Assembly (NCBI GenBank): GCA_030430575.1
Contig: JAUIKF010000002.1
Location: 62,001-126,000, forward strand
DNA: 64,000 nt
Source of the DNA: Bacteroidia bacterium
GTDB lineage: Bacteria > Bacteroidota > Bacteroidia > J057
Reading direction: 5' to 3'
In this document: piece by piece, positions 35,610-43,380 of the stretch
How the letters are laid out: each line of letters begins with the position of its first letter
Position numbering within the stretch: the stretch's first letter is position 1
The notes under the pieces: generated by a model
What the model saw: only the letters and a program-made list of their open reading frames with translations
Database searches by the model: none
What the model was told of the DNA's origin: nothing
Translations under genes and position numbers: made by a program

Positions 35610-36317
35610 ATGTTTAATTTCCTTACAAAAAGTAATCCCGTCGGGCTCGCTTTGATCTTAGGCGTAAGCCTTTGGTTGGTGGGCTGTTCGGGTCAGACTT
35701 CTCAAAGTTATGTCATTGAAGGCATGTTGATAGATGGCACGACCAAGGCACCTCTCTCCCAAGCGCAGATTTCTGTGTTTCAGGATAATGGGAAAGATGG
35801 AATCAGTACTGATGCGACCAGTGTGACGGTTTTGACGGATGAGCAAGGCAATTTTGATTTTGAAATGCAGCCATTTAAAAACAAAACGGCTTCTGAGATT
35901 CTGTTCTCTGCATCTGTGAATACGGTCATCCCGTTCTCTACTGGACCACTTGCCTTCAACTACTCTGTTGTATGGATGGAGATCGATCCTGCCGATATCA
36001 TCGCGACAGGCGACGACCCCTATGTCCTGAATTTAGAAGGAACACCATCTGGAGAACTGACTATTTTCTTGGAGACCTCCAATCGTTTTGTCTCCTTTGA
36101 AGACCGACTAACTTATCGAATTACAGGGGATGATTATAGTTACCAAACCCCCATTTCAGAGAACGATGACCTCAATCAGGAATTTACTTACCCTGTGAAA
36201 GGCGATGCCGACGCCATCGTTCAGTTAGAAGCATTTTTTGGAAATGTTCAAATTGTCGTTGAAGACACATTCTTCTGCAGAGCAGGCGTCGAGACGTTTG
36301 CGAAAATAAAATTTTAA
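35610..36317 (+). CDS. Lipoprotein with carboxypeptidase-regulatory-like domain
   Basis: A 235-residue lipoprotein. MFNFLTKSNPVGLALILGVS leads to a lipobox with Cys at about 26 (LVGCSG). Residues 32-130 (YVIEGMLIDGTTKAPLSQAQ, then TDEQGNFDFEMQPF) form a CarboxypepD_reg-like beta-sandwich, also used as a binding domain in TonB receptors. The rest is beta-rich without a known motif. Its stop (36315-36317) directly abuts the GAGACC-word element. It lies between the BNR and GH92 genes in the same direction, so it could be part of that cluster. Confidence 0.65.
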   Translation: MFNFLTKSNPVGLALILGVSLWLVGCSGQTSQSYVIEGMLIDGTTKAPLSQAQISVFQDNGKDGISTDATSVTVLTDEQGNFDFEMQPFKNKTASEILFSASVNTVIPFSTGPLAFNYSVVWMEIDPADIIATGDDPYVLNLEGTPSGELTIFLETSNRFVSFEDRLTYRITGDDYSYQTPISENDDLNQEFTYPVKGDADAIVQLEAFFGNVQIVVEDTFFCRAGVETFAKIKF

Positions 36318-36582
36318 GGGAGACCGCTCCCTGCGGTCGCTGCGAGACCGTTCGGGCTACGCCCTCACTGCGAGATCGTTCGCGTCTTCGACACTCACTG
36401 CGAGACCGCTCGACTCGAAGACTCGCCTCGCTACGAGACAAGAGAAGAATCTTTGCCTTTTGTCTCGTAGTGAGTCTTCGAGCGATCTCGCAGCGAAGGC
36501 CGTCTTCGGCCTGAGCGGTCTCGCAGTGAGGAGCAAAGCGACGAACGATCTCGCAGCGAGCCCCGCAGGGCGAGCGGTCTCA
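36318..36582. repeat. Long inverted element made of GAGACCGCTCG-type words (copy 2)
   Basis: About 265 bases starting immediately after the stop TAA at 36315-36317. The left half repeats GAGACCGCTC/GAGATCGTTCG words and the right half repeats the complements (CGAGCGGTCTC, CGAACGATCTC). The centre (about 36440-36465) holds the turn. It uses the same words as 11013-11252. It creates a false 45-codon N-terminal extension for the GH92 gene. The right end lies 12 bases before the true ATG at 36595. Confidence 0.9.
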
Positions 36583-36594
36583 CCCCCCTCTACT

Positions 36595-38877
36595 ATGCGC
36601 ACTTTTCTTTTTACCCTCCTCCTCTTCAGCATCTTTGCTTGTGATCAGTCACCTCAAAGAGAAACGGCTGATGCCGTAAAACTGACTTCCTACGTCAATC
36701 CCTTCATCGGTACCGATGGCAAAGGGAAAACCTACCCTGGTGCAACCGTGCCCTTTGGGATGGTACAGCTCAGTCCCGACAATGGACGGAGCGGCTGGGA
36801 CTGGATTTCAGGCTATTTCTATCCAGATACGACGATCGCAGGCTTTAGCCATACCCACCTTACTGGGACGGGGGCCGGCGATATGTACGATATCTCGATG
36901 ATGCCTGTCACCTATCCGATCAAGACAGATACGAGCTTTGATGGAGCTACCTATCCAGTTCCTTATTCTACCTTTTCGCATGATAAGGAACATGCCGAGC
37001 CAGGCTATTATCAAGTCATGCTACAAGACTATGGGATTCAGGCTGAGTTGACAGCAACCAGGCGTTGCGGGTTTCACCGCTACACCTTTCCTGCGATAGA
37101 CAGTGCAGCGATCATTTTGGACCTGGGCTATACCCGCAACTGGGACTTTGCGACGGAGACGTATCTGCGCGTGATCGATGATTCTACAGTGGTGGGGCAC
37201 CGCTTCTCCGATGGCTTCGCCAAAGGACAGAAAGTCTTTTTCTGTGCCCGGTTTTCGCGTCCGTTTAAGGCGATCGTCTATGAAGGCCAAACCTCATTGG
37301 GTCCGTATACAGGGGCTGGGATGGTAGGTCGAGCGAGCAAAGCCTATTTTCATTATGAAGATCTGGAAGTAGGAGAAGAAGTATTGGTCAAAGTGGGCAT
37401 CTCTTCTGCGAGTATTGAAGGGGCGGAGTTGAATTTGAAAGTTGAGATTAAAGACTGGGATTTTGAAGGAGTAAAGGCGGCAGCTTCGGCGGTTTGGGAA
37501 AAGGAGTTACAAAAAATCAAGGTGACAACCACAGACGATTCCCTTCGAGAGATCTTCTACACAGCCATGTACCAAGCCCTTTTGGCACCTACCCTCTATT
37601 CCGATATAGATGGCGGCTTCAAAAGCACCGATGGCTCCGTCCGCCAAGCCAAAGACTACGACCGCTATTCTACTTTCTCCTTTTGGGATACCTTTCGTGC
37701 GGCGCACCCTTTCTACACGCTTGTTCAGCGTGAGCGGATGAAAGACGTATTCCGTTCGATGATGGAGCACTACCGCGAGACAGGTCTCCTGCCCGAATGG
37801 GTCCTCGCCGAGGACAAGGTCGTCATCATGATCGGCTATCACGCAGTTCCTATCCTCACCGATGCCTGGTTCAAAGGATTGCTCGAAGGCATCACCACAG
37901 GCGAAGAACTCCTCACAGCCTTTCAGGCCAGTGCCAATCAGCCTGCCAAAGGCCTTGAAGACTATAAAGCCCACGGCTATATCCCTCAGGACAAGGTCAA
38001 AGAATCCGTTTCCAAGACCTTGGAATATGCCTATGATGATGCCTGTATTGCCTTGCTGGCGAAGGAATTAGGGGAAAAGGAAGTGGCAGATGAATATGCT
38101 GTACGCGCCCATTTTCCTCAAAACCTCTTTGATTCCAAAACGGGCTTTATGCGCGCCAGAAACAGCGATGGCGTATTTGCCGAACCCTTTGATCCCCTCA
38201 CTTATAATGACGAATATATCGAAGGCAATGCTTGGCAATACACCTGGTTTATGCCGCATGACGTGCCATTCCTGATTGAAGGAATGGGGGGGAATGAAGC
38301 TTTTGTCCAAAAGCTTGACGCCCTTTTTTCTACAGAAACGCCTACAGAAGACCTCCCCGTCTTCATCACAGGCCTGATCGGTCAATATGTCCACGGCAAT
38401 GAGCCAGGCCATCATATTCCCTATTTGTACAATTATGCAGGTGCTCCATGGAAATCTCAGGAAATCTGTCATCGAATTACAAAAAAGATGCATACAGCTA
38501 TGCCTGACGGGATTTGTGGCAATGAAGATTGCGGACAAATGTCTGCATGGTTTATCTTATCTTCCCTGGGATTTTACCCCGTAGATCCAGCCTTGGGCGT
38601 ATATGCGATTGGGAGCCCACGATTTGAGCGGGCGGTTATTGATCTGAGTGAAGGCAAGCAATTTGAAATCGTGGCAAATGGCGTTTCTGATAAAAATATC
38701 TATATTCAGTCCGCTACCTTAAATGGGGAAAATTGGGAAAATAATTACCTCTTCCACAAGGATATTATGGCAGGGGGTAAATTGGTGTTCCAAATGGGGC
38801 CAAATCCCAATCAGACTCGCGGTACAAGCCCTGAAAACGCGCCACCTGCTTTTGCGAGAGCATCACATAACGATTAA
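36595..38877 (+). CDS. GH92 exo-alpha-mannosidase (clade 1)
   Basis: A 760-residue calcium-dependent GH92 enzyme that removes terminal alpha-mannose by inversion. The ATG at 36595 gives MRTFLFTLLLFSIFACDQSP, a lipoprotein signal; an in-frame ATG at 36460 starts inside the repeat element and is rejected. The N-terminal domain opens YVNPFIGTDGKGKTYPGATV and carries FSHTHLTGTGAGD near 84. The catalytic domain has EGNAWQY (Glu543, in the usual general-acid position), GNEPGHH near 601 and GNEDCGQMSAWF near 642. GNEP is typical of alpha-1,2-specific members, so this specificity is the better guess. It is the first gene of a four-gene operon with a second GH92. Anchored, so it acts on the cell surface or in the periplasm. 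Confidence 0.92.
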   Translation: MRTFLFTLLLFSIFACDQSPQRETADAVKLTSYVNPFIGTDGKGKTYPGATVPFGMVQLSPDNGRSGWDWISGYFYPDTTIAGFSHTHLTGTGAGDMYDISMMPVTYPIKTDTSFDGATYPVPYSTFSHDKEHAEPGYYQVMLQDYGIQAELTATRRCGFHRYTFPAIDSAAIILDLGYTRNWDFATETYLRVIDDSTVVGHRFSDGFAKGQKVFFCARFSRPFKAIVYEGQTSLGPYTGAGMVGRASKAYFHYEDLEVGEEVLVKVGISSASIEGAELNLKVEIKDWDFEGVKAAASAVWEKELQKIKVTTTDDSLREIFYTAMYQALLAPTLYSDIDGGFKSTDGSVRQAKDYDRYSTFSFWDTFRAAHPFYTLVQRERMKDVFRSMMEHYRETGLLPEWVLAEDKVVIMIGYHAVPILTDAWFKGLLEGITTGEELLTAFQASANQPAKGLEDYKAHGYIPQDKVKESVSKTLEYAYDDACIALLAKELGEKEVADEYAVRAHFPQNLFDSKTGFMRARNSDGVFAEPFDPLTYNDEYIEGNAWQYTWFMPHDVPFLIEGMGGNEAFVQKLDALFSTETPTEDLPVFITGLIGQYVHGNEPGHHIPYLYNYAGAPWKSQEICHRITKKMHTAMPDGICGNEDCGQMSAWFILSSLGFYPVDPALGVYAIGSPRFERAVIDLSEGKQFEIVANGVSDKNIYIQSATLNGENWENNYLFHKDIMAGGKLVFQMGPNPNQTRGTSPENAPPAFARASHND

Positions 38878-38879
38878 AA

Positions 38880-39335
38880 ATGCGAATGAATAGGGACGAA
38901 AAGAAATTCAATTTTTGGCAAAGGTGGTTGACCTATGCAAATGTTATGACCATTGGCGTGGGGCTTTTGGTGGCATTTGCTGGTAATTCGTTTTTCTTTG
39001 AATTACACAATACCTATACAAAAGACGTTTTCCTGAGCGGAAATGAATTTGAACCCAATATCTTGGCACTTAAAAACTGGTTGTTTGGCATTATTGGTGG
39101 GACAATAGTGGGCTTTCACTTACTCATGGTAATGATTTCTGAGAACTCGTTTAAGAAAAAAGAACCTTGGGCATACAAAACCATGTGGTTGGGACTCTTG
39201 TCCTGGTTTCTAATCGATAGCGGAATTTCTATGTATTATAGCGCAATTCATAATGTAGTGCTCATCAATATAGTTGCCTTAATATTGATTGGAATTCCAT
39301 TGGTTATGACACGAAAAGAATTTAATAGTAATTAA
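38880..39335 (+). CDS. Small four-helix membrane protein of unknown function
   Basis: A 151-residue protein with four predicted membrane helices: ANVMTIGVGLLVAFAGNSFF, LFGIIGGTIVGFHLLMVMI, MWLGLLSWFLIDSGISMYY and VVLINIVALILIGIPLVM. It starts two bases after the GH92 stop, so it belongs to that operon. No transporter motif or known domain. Possibly an accessory to the neighbouring surface enzymes, but no function can be inferred. Confidence 0.65.
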   Translation: MRMNRDEKKFNFWQRWLTYANVMTIGVGLLVAFAGNSFFFELHNTYTKDVFLSGNEFEPNILALKNWLFGIIGGTIVGFHLLMVMISENSFKKKEPWAYKTMWLGLLSWFLIDSGISMYYSAIHNVVLINIVALILIGIPLVMTRKEFNSN

Positions 39336-39359
39336 AAGTTCCATTTTTAACTCTTATTC

Positions 39360-39872
39360 ATGACGCGCATTTTCTTATCCCTGGCACTACTCTGCCTCCT
39401 CGCCTGTGGCGAGGACAAACCAGCACAGGACACAAAGGCTCGTCCTGCCGCAACTGCAACTGATCAGTCTAAATCACCTACAACGCCAGCCATCACAAGA
39501 AATGCGGCCACAGATGAAGCGCTTCGAAAGGCTCAGGAAACATTTGGCTTTTCCATTCCCTCCTCCTTCAAATCGACCATCCAGGTAAATGCGAACGACC
39601 AACTAAGCAGTCGATACACCTCTGATGCATCAATAGAGGAAGTGCAAACCCTCCTCTCTGAGATTTTTAAAAAAATGGAAGGCAAACAATTTGAACCGGT
39701 CAAAGGAAGAGGAGAAGAAGCGCCTTGGACTGCCAATAAGGTGGGGAATACAGAACGGCGTTTGGCCATTGTCCCCTTTCAAGGCCAGTCTTTCCAGCTA
39801 GTAGTCCAGCTAGAAGCCACAGATGGACGTCCAGGCACGGCTATCAGCATCATAAAAAACGCTAAAAAATAA
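39360..39872 (+). CDS. Small unknown lipoprotein
   Basis: A 170-residue lipoprotein. MTRIFLSLALLCLLACGEDK gives lipobox Cys16. A Thr/Ala/Pro-rich linker of about 40 residues follows. The folded part starts EALRKAQETFGFSIPSSFKS and ends FQLVVQLEATDGRPGTAISI. No domain recognised. It is third in the GH92 operon, 24 bases after the membrane gene and 5 bases before the second GH92 gene, so it is co-transcribed. Confidence 0.65.
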   Translation: MTRIFLSLALLCLLACGEDKPAQDTKARPAATATDQSKSPTTPAITRNAATDEALRKAQETFGFSIPSSFKSTIQVNANDQLSSRYTSDASIEEVQTLLSEIFKKMEGKQFEPVKGRGEEAPWTANKVGNTERRLAIVPFQGQSFQLVVQLEATDGRPGTAISIIKNAKK

Positions 39873-39877
39873 CCCTT

Positions 39878-42800
39878 GTGCGAAATTTCCTTATCCTCAC
39901 TTCCCTCAGTTTATTTCTGCTGAGCATAGCTTGTAATGGTGGAAATGAAACAGCCAACCTTACAGACCTCACCCAATATGTCAATCCACTAATTGGTACT
40001 GATTCCGACCAGGGTTTTTCTCGTGGCAATACCTATCCTGCCATCAGTATGCCGCATGGCATGGTTGCCTGGACGCCCCAGACTGGCCAAGGTGGCTGGG
40101 CTTATCAGTATCAAAAAGACAAGCTTCAAGGCATCAAAGCTACCCACCAACCCAGCCCATGGATGGGCGACTATGGGCAGTTTCTGCTGATGCCTGTCAC
40201 TTCATTTACCCAACTAGACCTTGACGCCAACAGTGCTACTTTTTCACATGACCAGGAAGAAGCGCATCCTCATCACTACAAAGTTTCTTTCACGGATAAA
40301 GGAATCACCGCTGAGATCACGCCCACGATGCGGGGCGGTATGTTTCGGTTTAGTTATCCTGCGGATCAGGAGAAAAAGCTCCTTTGGAACGTAGGGCCAG
40401 GGGAAGGGTCTGTGAAGCTATTCCCTGCCGAAGGGCGTATTGAAGGCTTGACCCGCAATAATTCTGGGGGCGTGCCAGCAGGATTCGCGTGCTATTTTGT
40501 GGCGGAATTTGAGGAAAGTTTTTCGTCTTATGGGATAGGAAAAGGGGATAATTTGGGGGAAAGCACAAAGGAAAGCATAGGCATAGATCTCACAGCCTGG
40601 GTAGGATTTGATTCTGAGAAAAACTATGAAGTCATCGTCCGTGTGGCGACTTCCTTCATCTCCTTGGCACAGGCCAAGGTGAATTTGAAAAACGAGGTGC
40701 AAGGACAATCATTTGATGCCGTGGCCACTGCTGCGCAGCAAAAATGGAATGAGGTGCTTTCGCGAATGGAAGTGGAAGGCGCTTCGGTCGATCAGATGAC
40801 AACCTTCTACTCAGGCTTGTATCGCCTTCACCTCTTCCCGCGCATTTTCCATGAACCCGATGCGCAAGGCAACCTTCAGCATTATAGTCCTTATGATGGG
40901 CAAGTCCACCCTGGCGTCATGTACGTCGACAATGGATTTTGGGACACCTTCAGGGCCGTTTTTCCCTTTTACTCCCTCTTATACCCCGAACTTGACGCCG
41001 AGATTCTTCAAGGCCTTGTCAATACCTATAAAGAGGGCGACCGTTTCCCCAAATGGACCAGTCCAGGCTATCGGAGTGTGATGATCGGTGCACACTGTGC
41101 TTCGCTATTTGCCGATGCATGGCATAAGGGCATCCGCGACTTTGACGTGGAAACAGCCTATGAAGGCACCCTCAGAGATGCCCTCGCCCCAGCTTCGCCT
41201 AACGGCACCGGCCGGGTAGGCAATGAGCTGTACCATTCCTTGGGTTACGTCCCGACGGATCAGGTGCATGAGGCTACGGCCCGCACCCTCGAATTCGCCT
41301 ACGGCGATTTCTGTACGGGGCAACTTGCCAAGGCACTTGGTAAGCAGGAAGACGCGCAGTTTTTTTACCATACCTCCAATAACTACCAAAACGTCTTTGA
41401 CCCAGAAGTGGGCTTTATGCGGGGCAAAAACGCCGACGGAACCTGGCGTCCCGACTTTAACCCTAAGGAATGGGGTGGCCCATTCACCGAAGGCAGCGCC
41501 TGGCACTATATCGGCTCCGTGATGCACGATCCGGCAGGATTGGTGGAGATGATGGGCGGGAAAGCAGCTTTTGGGGCAAAAATGGACAGCATGTTTACGG
41601 CGGGGACTGACTTTGAAGTGGGTTCTTATGGCGGTACGATCCACGAAATGCGTGAGATGACCGCAGGAGATATGGGACAATATGCCCACGGCAACCAGCC
41701 AGCCCATCACTTGCTGTATATGTATCACTTTGCCGATCAGCCGTGGAAGACGCAGTATTGGGTGCGGGAAGCGATGGATAAATTGTATGGACCAGGGCCT
41801 GACGGGTATTTAGGAGATGAGGATAATGGGCAAATGTCGGCTTGGTACCTCTTCTCGGCCTTAGGATTTTATCCCGTTTGCCCAGGCGTGCCGCAGTATG
41901 TCATGGGCGCTCCGTTGTTTCCCAAGGTGACACTCCATTTCCCCAGCGGAAAAACGCTCGAAATCATTGCCCCGAATAACAGCGCTGCCAACCGCTATAT
42001 CCAGTCTGCACAGCTCAATGACCAACCGCTGGAGCGGAGCTGGCTCCAGCACGAGGAACTCGTGAACGGCGGCAAGCTTGTCCTCGAAATGGGGCCTGCA
42101 CCCAATGAGCAGTGGGGCGTCGCACCTTCCACGCCGGCTTACTCTCTTTCTGAAGCAGAAAGCGTTGACGAAAGTACGGCCAAGGCCGCTCGGCCCGTAG
42201 AGAAGCAGGCGGTGGCCTTGCCTGAGATTACCTCTCAGGGCATGCATTTTCGTGAGACTCAGTCAGTAACGATCACTTGTGCTACGCCTGGAGCGACCCT
42301 TCATTACACCCTAGACGGTTCCCAGCCTACAGCAGCATCTCCTGTCACGACAGGCCAACTTAGCCTGGACACTTCCGCCCACCTACAAGTCATAGCCTTC
42401 AAAGAAGGCATGTACAAAAGTGCCCTCGCTGCACAGCGTTTTGTCCAGCTTACCCACGACTTTACCATTGATCTCCTCCATCCGCCTCATCCCAACTATA
42501 CAGGAGGCGGTGCCATGACTTTGCTAGACGGGGAAAAAGGTTCTACCCAATATGGCAATGGCCAGTGGCTAGGCTTTCAAGAAGTGGATGTTGAAGCAGT
42601 GGTCGATTTGGGGGAAATGCAAATGATTCAAGGCGTAGGCGTTAATTTTCTGGAGGTGCAAGGTGCCTGGATCTTTTTGCCTAAAGAGGTGAACATTTCC
42701 CTTTCTCAGAATGGAAAAACCTATACACCCGTAGGAAGGTCTCAGTTTGAGGTGGAGCAACGTGGTGCCAACCAGGTTGAGTCCATTTATTATGGGCTCA

Positions 42801-42928
42801 AAGGGACAAAGGGGCGCTACATCCGCGTCAGGGCTACAAATGTCGGTCGATTGCCAGCATTTCATCCAGGAGCTGGGGGCAAGGCATGGATTTTTGTGGA
42901 TGAGGTGGTGGTGGATTTAGGGACCTAA
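39878..42928 (+). CDS. GH92 exo-alpha-mannosidase with C-terminal chitobiase-like and F5/8-type domains
   Basis: A 1016-residue enzyme, starting at GTG 39878 (MRNFLILTSLSLFLLSIACN, lipoprotein signal, five bases after the previous gene). The N-terminal GH92 domain opens YVNPLIGTDSDQGFSRGNTY and has the variant KATHQPSPWMGDYGQF where the first enzyme has FSHTHLTGTG. Catalytic-domain motifs are EGSAWHY (Glu538), GNQPAHH (605) and GDEDNGQMSAWY (646). The Gln at the GNEP position differs from the first enzyme and suggests a different linkage preference. Residues about 785-865 look like a chitobiase/hexosaminidase C-terminal domain (ATLHYTLDGSQPT). Residues about 870-1016 look like a discoidin (F5/8 C) carbohydrate-binding domain. 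Last gene of the operon. Confidence 0.92.
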   Translation: MRNFLILTSLSLFLLSIACNGGNETANLTDLTQYVNPLIGTDSDQGFSRGNTYPAISMPHGMVAWTPQTGQGGWAYQYQKDKLQGIKATHQPSPWMGDYGQFLLMPVTSFTQLDLDANSATFSHDQEEAHPHHYKVSFTDKGITAEITPTMRGGMFRFSYPADQEKKLLWNVGPGEGSVKLFPAEGRIEGLTRNNSGGVPAGFACYFVAEFEESFSSYGIGKGDNLGESTKESIGIDLTAWVGFDSEKNYEVIVRVATSFISLAQAKVNLKNEVQGQSFDAVATAAQQKWNEVLSRMEVEGASVDQMTTFYSGLYRLHLFPRIFHEPDAQGNLQHYSPYDGQVHPGVMYVDNGFWDTFRAVFPFYSLLYPELDAEILQGLVNTYKEGDRFPKWTSPGYRSVMIGAHCASLFADAWHKGIRDFDVETAYEGTLRDALAPASPNGTGRVGNELYHSLGYVPTDQVHEATARTLEFAYGDFCTGQLAKALGKQEDAQFFYHTSNNYQNVFDPEVGFMRGKNADGTWRPDFNPKEWGGPFTEGSAWHYIGSVMHDPAGLVEMMGGKAAFGAKMDSMFTAGTDFEVGSYGGTIHEMREMTAGDMGQYAHGNQPAHHLLYMYHFADQPWKTQYWVREAMDKLYGPGPDGYLGDEDNGQMSAWYLFSALGFYPVCPGVPQYVMGAPLFPKVTLHFPSGKTLEIIAPNNSAANRYIQSAQLNDQPLERSWLQHEELVNGGKLVLEMGPAPNEQWGVAPSTPAYSLSEAESVDESTAKAARPVEKQAVALPEITSQGMHFRETQSVTITCATPGATLHYTLDGSQPTAASPVTTGQLSLDTSAHLQVIAFKEGMYKSALAAQRFVQLTHDFTIDLLHPPHPNYTGGGAMTLLDGEKGSTQYGNGQWLGFQEVDVEAVVDLGEMQMIQGVGVNFLEVQGAWIFLPKEVNISLSQNGKTYTPVGRSQFEVEQRGANQVESIYYGLKGTKGRYIRVRATNVGRLPAFHPGAGGKAWIFVDEVVVDLGT

Positions 42929-42987
42929 TTTGAGGTAAATTTTATAAGAAACCTCTCTTGTGGATGATTGTTTTTATCCAGTGTGTT

Positions 42988-43120
42988 GTTACTTTTTTTA
43001 GAAAAAAGTAACCAAAAAATCGAAGCGAGCCAACCAAGGCCAACCCTTCAGTCCGTCCGCCCACGCTCGCTTCACCCCAGCCGCACGAATTTCTATACAC
43101 TCCTGAAAATTGTTTTCAGG
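42988..43120 (+). terminator. Downstream hairpins of the GH92 operon
   Basis: Three hairpins follow the stop at 42928: GTTACTTTTTTT paired with AAAAAAGTAAC (42988-43012), a 9-base pair GAAGCGAGC/GCTCGCTTC (43022-43030 with 43065-43073), and CCTGAAAA-TTG-TTTTCAGG (43102-43120). The first contains its own poly-T tract and is the best terminator candidate. It resembles a widespread Bacteroidota 'AAAAAAGTAAC' element (recollection, not searched). Confidence 0.55.
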
Positions 43121-43140
43121 GGGATGTGCACATACTTATT

Positions 43141-43380
43141 TCACAGTCTAGAGGCTCTTATTTCCTCAATTATCTCATCTGAGGTACGATTATCTTCCCA
43201 TGCCCCAAAGAGAGACCTTATATTCAAGGGTGGTTTTTCTTTCACTTCTAGAGAATTAGTCAACTTAATGATAAGGCGTTTCTTCGCTTCATTGTCAAAA
43301 TTCCTTAGGTATCTAAAATACCTTTCCAATACTTGATTAGTTATTGTCAGACTTCTCATAATTGCAATATAACTATTCAT
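43141..43380 (-). CDS. Small antitoxin-like protein overlapping the MFS gene
   Basis: A 79-residue protein from ATG 43380; an upstream in-frame ATG at 43407 lies inside the MFS gene. The start overlaps the MFS stop by eight bases (ATGAATAG), so the two are coupled. The C-terminal segment (RSLFGAWEDNRTSDEIIEEI and RASRL) resembles the toxin-binding tail of small Bacteroidota antitoxins paired with PIN toxins, and the N-terminal part is helical. No PIN toxin follows it; the downstream region is non-coding. It may be an orphan antitoxin, or a protein of other function. Moderate certainty that it is translated, low certainty on role. Confidence 0.5.
   Translation of the reverse strand: MNSYIAIMRSLTITNQVLERYFRYLRNFDNEAKKRLIIKLTNSLEVKEKPPLNIRSLFGAWEDNRTSDEIIEEIRASRL

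Noticed and set aside
36460-36594. Upstream ATG that lengthens the GH92 protein by 45 residues
   Set aside because: The residues come from the GAGACC-word repeat and precede a normal lipoprotein signal peptide.
43141-43380. Complete toxin-antitoxin locus
   Set aside because: No toxin gene follows within the 200 bases before the GH92 stop; only hairpins are seen.
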